A stretch of 64,000 nt of DNA, taken from the NCBI GenBank assembly GCA_030849805.1, contig JASANZ010002271.1, positions 1-64,000 of the forward strand. The letters are read 5' to 3'. The position numbers and the translations under genes were made by a program. The stretch is from Sergeia podlipaevii. Taxonomy: Eukaryota; Euglenozoa; Kinetoplastea; Trypanosomatida; Trypanosomatidae. Below the pieces are notes generated by a model. The model was not told the DNA's origin. It saw only the letters and a list, made by a program, of their open reading frames with translations, and did no database searches. Shown here in pieces: positions 59,157-64,000 of this stretch (position 1 is its first letter; every line of letters starts with the position of its first letter).

Positions 59157-59754
59157 AGCGTTAAGCGTCGATCTATTGTTGGGGGTATAATTCCACAAGG
59201 CACTATCTATACACAAAATATGTATATATATATATATTGCCTATTCCGCCAAAGGACAAAAAATAAATTCTTTTTTAAATATATATATATATATACAACT
59301 ATGCATTGCTATGTATAAGCAAGAACGGCGCATGAAAGTGAGACATGGTGCTCCTACAAAGTCTATTATGTATGTACTCGCTTACTTCTGGCTTTCTTAC
59401 ATGTAGCTAATGCTATGCGTGTTGTTTGCGGCTCAAGAGTATACGATATATAGGTGCGATCTGCTGTATCTGAAGAAAAAAGTGGAAGAAATTTACTAAA
59501 TCTCAAGAAGACAGTTTGTGACAGTGTTTCACCTCGTATAGAAAGGATTACATGTATGCATTCCCAATACCCTAATTCTCTCCCTTTTTTTCCTTTCTTC
59601 CATGTGCCGATGCATAAAACAGCAACAACTGCTTCTGGCACATTTTCTTTTTTGTTGTTGTTGCTGTTGTTGTTCTCTTTGGAAGATATCAGCACATAAT
59701 ATATTCAAAAGTCTTCTTGGCTCTTCTTCCTATCTCTCTCTTTCTCAGATATCA
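59157..59754 (+). other. intergenic UTR sequence
   Basis: TA repeats near 59221-59238 and 59279-59295, a TTG/TTC-rich tract at 59645-59680, and a strong pyrimidine tract at 59717-59746 with AG at 59747-59748, 6 nt before the next ATG. Confidence 0.65.
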
Positions 59755-61284
59755 ATGGACTCTGGCAACTCTACACCGAACACATCCCCGTGTGTTCGTT
59801 CTTCTCTCTCGAGCAGTAGCCGGCAACATGCCGCGGTTGGGGGAACTCCGACGCGCGTCACGATGACAAGCAACGCCATGATGACGCCAAGGAGGTCAGG
59901 AAGGACCTCCATCTTAGCAGCATCTCGCATTCAACTGACAAGTAGAGTCAGCAACTCTGCGGCTAGCACCCAAGGCAGCGGCGTGCCACTGCAAAAAGCT
60001 TCAGAGGCGCGCCATGAAGCAATGAATGGGCACCAGGGAATGACTGACGAAGGTTCTGCTGCGGCGCCGCTGCAACTGCTGATGATGGGGCCGGCGCTCA
60101 TTGGAAAACAGAAAAACATTTCAGAGCGTGCTGCTCTCACGCTGCTGACACGCGTAGCTTGTCTACACTCGCCACTCCTCGGCAGCTCCAGTGCACTGAG
60201 ATGCCATGGGAACACTACTACGAGTGATGATGACGAGCATGTCACCGGAGCAACCATCACGACGGCATATGACCTTCTTCATAGAGGTCTTGATGCTCAT
60301 GGTGTTCCACGCGCTCTCTCCTCTCTTGCGGCCGTCACCACCTGTCTGCCGTCCCTGGATGCTGCCCTGCTTGGTGGGCTGCGCACTGGTTTTATCACAG
60401 AGCTTACAGGGCCAACTGCTAATGGCTGCAAGTCGATCTTGGCAGCGCTGTGGGCACGCGAGGTAGTACGTCAGCAAAACCAACCGGAACGGTATAGAAG
60501 TAGCTGTGAGCAGGGGACTGGTTCTCGCAAAAGGGAACGGCAGGCGGATGTGGAGCCTACACATGGGACAGTCAGCGAAGTGACGACTTCAGGGGTGCTG
60601 TGGCTTCACAGCAGTCCCACCTGCGAGACGGCTGCACGTCTTTCAGCAAATTTACGCGCTTGTGCTGCCAACTCGCTAAGTAGTTTTTTCACTGCACACG
60701 TGAATGACCTTGAGAGTCTTCAGGTCTCTCTCAAAGCGGTGGAAGAGGTACTTATAGATGGCACCAAAGGGAAGGCAAGGATCCAGCTGTTGGTACTTGA
60801 CAGCTTCACCGTGCTGGTGCGGCGTAGCTTTCCCGGGGTAGATGCAGACACGCTTGCACGCCAGCAAGCAATCGGTGGACTTCTTGGCGAGCTCAAGGCT
60901 CTAGCGCTGCGGTACGAAGTAGCCGTTCTGCTGCTTACTGAAAGTTCTCCAGTAGCGACGTCTGCAAGCGCCGCGGTGACGTCAGAGACAGAAGAAGGGA
61001 AAGTCGGCGAGTTTGGCAGACTATTTTACCATGCTGTGAACGTGCGGCTACGGCTGGCAGAGCAGTGTGTATCTAACGGGACCTTTTTCTATCAACTCGC
61101 CGTGCTCAAGAGTCCGCTATGTGGTCACCTTAGGCTTGCCTTCGACCTACATGTGTGTGATGGTGTGAAGGAGCTCAGCGCCACGTATAGCAAAGAAACG
61201 GCGGTCTCAGGCGTGACGGAAGAGGCGCAGGACTCCATTGATGTGCTGGACTATCTTGTGCCCCCCACTTTTGTGTATGTGTGA
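59755..61284 (+). CDS. RAD51-like recombinase paralogue with degenerate Walker A
   Basis: The protein has 509 residues from ATG 59755, 6 nt after a splice acceptor. The N-terminal 120 residues are Ser/Thr-rich and disordered. A RAD51-core-like region follows: LTTCLPSLDAALLGGL-like stretch (about 200-215, matching the LD-x-x-LGGGI lead-in), FITELTGPTANGCKSILAALWA (about 214-235) where Walker A is expected, GVLWLHSS, then IQLLVLDSFTVLVR (Walker B, about 341-354) and LLGELKALALRYEVAVLLLTE. The Walker A has an extra residue between Gly and Lys (G-C-K-S instead of G-K-S/T). This suggests a RAD51 paralogue that does not hydrolyse ATP normally. T. brucei has several such paralogues in recombination; which one this is remains open. 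Confidence 0.8.
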   Translation: MDSGNSTPNTSPCVRSSLSSSSRQHAAVGGTPTRVTMTSNAMMTPRRSGRTSILAASRIQLTSRVSNSAASTQGSGVPLQKASEARHEAMNGHQGMTDEGSAAAPLQLLMMGPALIGKQKNISERAALTLLTRVACLHSPLLGSSSALRCHGNTTTSDDDEHVTGATITTAYDLLHRGLDAHGVPRALSSLAAVTTCLPSLDAALLGGLRTGFITELTGPTANGCKSILAALWAREVVRQQNQPERYRSSCEQGTGSRKRERQADVEPTHGTVSEVTTSGVLWLHSSPTCETAARLSANLRACAANSLSSFFTAHVNDLESLQVSLKAVEEVLIDGTKGKARIQLLVLDSFTVLVRRSFPGVDADTLARQQAIGGLLGELKALALRYEVAVLLLTESSPVATSASAAVTSETEEGKVGEFGRLFYHAVNVRLRLAEQCVSNGTFFYQLAVLKSPLCGHLRLAFDLHVCDGVKELSATYSKETAVSGVTEEAQDSIDVLDYLVPPTFVYV

Positions 61285-61795
61285 GGTGCACGTGGTGTCG
61301 CCACATATGCACATGTTGGTTGGGCGGGTATCCATCTAGTCAGAAAATTGGCATTCATCACAGCTGTTTATCTCCCTCTCCTTTGCTTCATGTGCATACG
61401 CATCTTTTTTCATGCTAAATGTAACTAGCACTCTTGCATGTTGGCCATCTATCTCTATATATCATTTTCCTTTCTTTCTTCTCTTTTCGTTTGTGTGTAA
61501 TATATATATATATATTTCTGGATGGTATAGCTACACAGCCATTTATTTGTGGTCTTATTATTTAGTGTTATTATTTTGTTTATTTATTTTTGCCTGTATA
61601 TCGTCTATACACACGCGCCTTCTTACTATACACATAACGTTACATACAGACGTAGCTTCTTACATTCTTTTTTTCTGAGAAGGAGTCCTGAAGCTTCGCT
61701 GCTACTACTAGTCTTTTTTTATCCTCTACGCTAAACGGAATTCATTTCTACGCACATTTTGTTACGTGAAAGCAAAGGATAAAAAAAAAAACAGA
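61285..61795 (+). other. intergenic UTR sequence
   Basis: Pyrimidine-rich 3' UTR, TA repeat near 61500-61515, TTATT-rich sequence, T-tract near 61668-61674 and 61713-61720 and AG near 61771. The frame upstream of ATG 61796 starts with a GTG (61766) and was not used. Confidence 0.6.
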
Positions 61796-62539
61796 ATGAG
61801 CTACGATCGCGCTATTACTGTCTTCTCCCCTGATGGTCACCTCTTCCAGGTGGAGTATGCTCAGGAGGCAGTCAAGAAGGGACTTGCGGCTGTTGGTGTG
61901 CTGGGCAAGAACACCATCGTAATTGCTGTTGAGAAGCGCAGTGCGCAGAAACTCCAGGATGGACGCACCATCCGTAAGATATACAAGGTGGACGATCATG
62001 TGTTTCTCGCATTTGCAGGCCTTTCTGCTGATGCACGTGTGCTGATCAACAAGGCCCAGCTAGAGTGCCAGAGCTTCCGTCTCAACTACGAGGACTCCAT
62101 GGACGTTGACCTCCTCGTTCGCTTCATCGCTGGCGTACAGCAGAAGTCAACGCAGAGCGGCGGTAGCAGACCCTTCGGTGTGTCTACCATCATCGGTGGC
62201 TTCAACGAGAACGGGCAGCCCCATCTCTGGAAGACGGATCCGTCTGGCATGAGCTCTGCATGGCGCGCGGCCGCCATTGGCCGTCACGACCAGACCGTCA
62301 TCGACTACATGGAGAAGAACTACAAGAACGATATGACCCGCGATGAATGCGTGCACTTTGCCATCAAGTCGCTTCTAGAAGTTGTGGAGAGCGGGTCAAA
62401 GAACATTGAGCTGCTCATTCTTGAATACAAGGACGCTAGCTACATCAGCGACGAGGAGCTGCAGAAGTTCGTTGTTGAGGTGGAAAAGGAGAGGGAGGAG
62501 GAAGCGGCCAAGAAGAAGCGGCAGGCTGAGCAGGAGTAG
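61796..62539 (+). CDS. PSMA7: 20S proteasome alpha4 subunit (PSMA7-like)
   Basis: The 247-residue protein begins MSYDRAITVFSPDGHLFQVEYAQEA, the alpha-type N-terminal signature (Y-D, SPDGxLFQVEYA). Later alpha4/PSMA7 marks are KGLAAVGV, KLQDGRTIRKI, AFAGLSADARVLINKAQLECQSFRL, RPFGVSTIIGGF, TDPSGMSSAWRAAAIGR, and a Lys/Glu-rich C terminus. The alpha subunits build the outer rings of the 20S core and have no peptidase activity. The start at the second in-frame ATG (61796) gives the correct family N terminus; the upstream frame begins with GTG. Codons are C-rich, as for an abundant protein. Confidence 0.96.
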   Translation: MSYDRAITVFSPDGHLFQVEYAQEAVKKGLAAVGVLGKNTIVIAVEKRSAQKLQDGRTIRKIYKVDDHVFLAFAGLSADARVLINKAQLECQSFRLNYEDSMDVDLLVRFIAGVQQKSTQSGGSRPFGVSTIIGGFNENGQPHLWKTDPSGMSSAWRAAAIGRHDQTVIDYMEKNYKNDMTRDECVHFAIKSLLEVVESGSKNIELLILEYKDASYISDEELQKFVVEVEKEREEEAAKKKRQAEQE

Positions 62540-63913
62540 TGGACCGTCACAGTGGGAGTAGGGGACGATTGATATGAGTTGTATGTGTGAGCGTGTGTGT
62601 GTGTGTGTGTGTGTGTTTAGTGTATAGGTGTCGTCTGAGGTGACACTGTGTACAGCATCGCACGCACTGTCCCAGACTGCTTGTGCCCTCGTCGACGTGT
62701 GCTGAATGTATGATGAGGAAGGCTTGTGGGGGAGCGTGTTATACATACATACAACATATACGCACCTTTTTTGAAAAAAGACTTGTCCAAATGATGTTCT
62801 CAACTGTGTGCGAAGCCCTTTCTCAGTTATTCTCAATATTTTTCTTTTATTATTATTATTATTATTAGCACGACGTATTGAATGGATTGTGCGAAAATGA
62901 ACAACAACAATAGCAGTGTGGCAAAAAAAAAAAAAACGTTATGCGCCGCTTGGTGTAGCGTCTTTGTGTGTGCGCATGTGAACTCACTTAGACGTGAATA
63001 TTGCTCCCCCTCCATTAAAATGCTATAGTCTGTGTAGCATAGCCTATGACTGTCCGCAACGGCACGAACCATTTTTTTCAAATCATATTCCACCGAACCT
63101 TCCCTTTTCTTTTCTTTTTATAGTTGCCATTTAGTAAACATCACTTATAGAGAAATTCACAGTTTTTTCTTGTGCATACAGCTTTTTCATTTTTTTTTTT
63201 TTTGAAACACTCTTTTTATTGTAGAGGAACAGTTGATTAATTACTTCTCCATTCATATATAGCATAGTTTGTGGGTGAAAGTATAGCTTTTCACTCTGTA
63301 TAACTTTCAAAGGTACATCTCTGCATTGCTGCCACGCACCTACATTGTTGCGTCGTACCGCTTTCACACCATCTTTCTTCCTCATTATTTATTGATTTTT
63401 TATTGCCGACTATCGTAGCGAAAAAATAGTTTTTACATTTTAAAAAATCTTGCTTTCATTTCGCAGCCAATCTTGTATATATTCTTGTATATATTCTTGT
63501 ATATACTCTTTTTTTACCCCTGTTCGTTAGCAATTTCTTTCTGTTGTTTGAGAACTCATTCTTTTTGTTCTGTGTGTGTGTGCATCTGTTCGTACATGGT
63601 TGGTTAACTTCTATTTGTTTTTTATTATTTTTTTGCTTTTTTTTTTCGCCCAGTTCATTGTCGTTTGCTTGAGAATTATCAGTATAGCTTGCTTTTGTTA
63701 ATTGTTGAATTCATAGATATTTGTCCCCTTGTGGTTACCACAGTATTTTTGTATCTTCTTCTTTTCTGTGGCTATTATTATACGCGTGAGTTGCTCTTGT
63801 TGTGACTGCGCTACAATTTGTATTTTTGTTTTCTCCCGATTTGTCAACATACGTTCTGACACTACACACGCATCTACTATCCCATATATACAGTCCCACT
63901 ACGAACCAACAAG
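62540..63913 (+). other. intergenic UTR sequence, about 1.4 kb
   Basis: Contains (TG)n at 62594-62616, (ATT)n at 62848-62868, an A-run at 62923-62936, T-tracts near 63186-63202, three tandem 12-bp units at 63471-63506, pyrimidine-rich sequence from 63520 on, and AG at 63892-63893 before the next ATG. No gene seen. Confidence 0.6.
63471..63506 (+). repeat. three tandem 12-bp units
   Basis: The unit TCTTGTATATAT occurs twice exactly (63471-63482 and 63483-63494), then with one change (63495-63506). It is part of the T-rich intergenic stretch and has no known role. Confidence 0.85.
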
Positions 63914-64000
63914 ATGGTGGACAGTCAGCGTCGTCGCAGGAGCGATGGGCAAGGCGTGATAACCGCCCCAGCCGGGACGAGACACGCTATTCAGAGTGTT
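63914..64000 (+). CDS. start of a further gene, cut by the window edge
   Basis: ATG 63914 opens a frame that runs to the last base (29 codons, no stop), beginning MVDSQRRRRSDGQ. It is preceded by a long pyrimidine-rich stretch and an AG at 63892-63893, the usual arrangement for a trans-spliced gene start. The basic, low-complexity start gives no hint of function. It may be a spurious short frame. Confidence 0.4.
   Translation, partial: MVDSQRRRRSDGQGVITAPAGTRHAIQSV

Noticed and set aside
1..64000. CRISPR array, rRNA, bacterial operon signals
   Set aside because: No regularly spaced direct repeats of CRISPR type, no rRNA-like segments, and the context is eukaryotic.

Overview
The window looks like nuclear DNA of a kinetoplastid, most likely Trypanosoma or a close relative. 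From about 9.0 kb to the right edge every convincing gene is intronless and lies on the + strand. Most are preceded by a pyrimidine-rich tract and an AG, as expected for spliced-leader trans-splicing of one polycistronic transcript. Several products are typical of the group: an EF-hand acidocalcisomal pyrophosphatase, a stand-alone ABCH-type ATPase, a GRIP golgin, a GCN2-like eIF2alpha kinase, and non-LTR retroposons of the ingi/L1Tc clade. The genus is an inference; I could not compare with a database.

Positions 1-8.3 kb are an accessory block of retroposon debris. Copy A (minus strand, 1995 to beyond position 1) keeps the 5' end: a Pr77-type start that folds as an HDV-like ribozyme, a 2A peptide motif, an AP-type endonuclease and the start of the reverse transcriptase (RT). 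It carries frameshifts, a nonsense codon and a 71-codon deletion. A leucine-rich-repeat gene fragment (1996-3118) sits between copy A and copy B. Copy B (+ strand, from 3119) supplies the rest of the RT, RNase H and a long C2H2 zinc-finger tail with broken frames. Copy C (minus strand, about 7967-6728) is an endonuclease/RT piece in one open frame with an upstream signal-peptide sequence. The frame then runs on antisense into the tail of copy B. The region 8277-9009, between minus-strand and plus-strand coding, is a possible strand-switch region.

Positions 9.0-64 kb are ordinary housekeeping sequence. In order: a coiled-coil protein with a kinetoplastid N-terminal module; an ERV46/ERGIC3-like cargo receptor; a gamma-carbonic-anhydrase-like protein without zinc ligands; an ABCH ATPase; a SNF2-HNH (ZRANB3-like) enzyme; a GCN2-like kinase; a GRIP golgin; an RRM-like basic protein; a MORN protein; seryl-tRNA synthetase; a CDK-like kinase; an unknown Trp-rich protein; a small acidic protein predicted to be doubly acylated; a NIF3 protein; a PSP1-domain protein; a large Ser/Pro-rich protein with a Cys cluster; exocyst Sec15; a possible DZIP1-like protein; MCTS1/Tma20; a DEAD-box helicase; an LRR protein; a small helical protein; the soluble pyrophosphatase; a 70-residue protein; pterin-4a-carbinolamine dehydratase; a RAD51-like protein; proteasome alpha4; and the first codons of one more gene at the right edge.

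Neighbouring genes are not functionally related, as is usual in kinetoplastid clusters. Expression differences would come from RNA processing, stability and codon use. SerRS, the pyrophosphatase and the proteasome subunit are visibly richer in C-ending codons than, for example, the ERV46-like gene. No tRNA, rRNA or CRISPR array was seen. Intergenic regions are rich in T-tracts and TA, TG, CT and TTA microsatellites.
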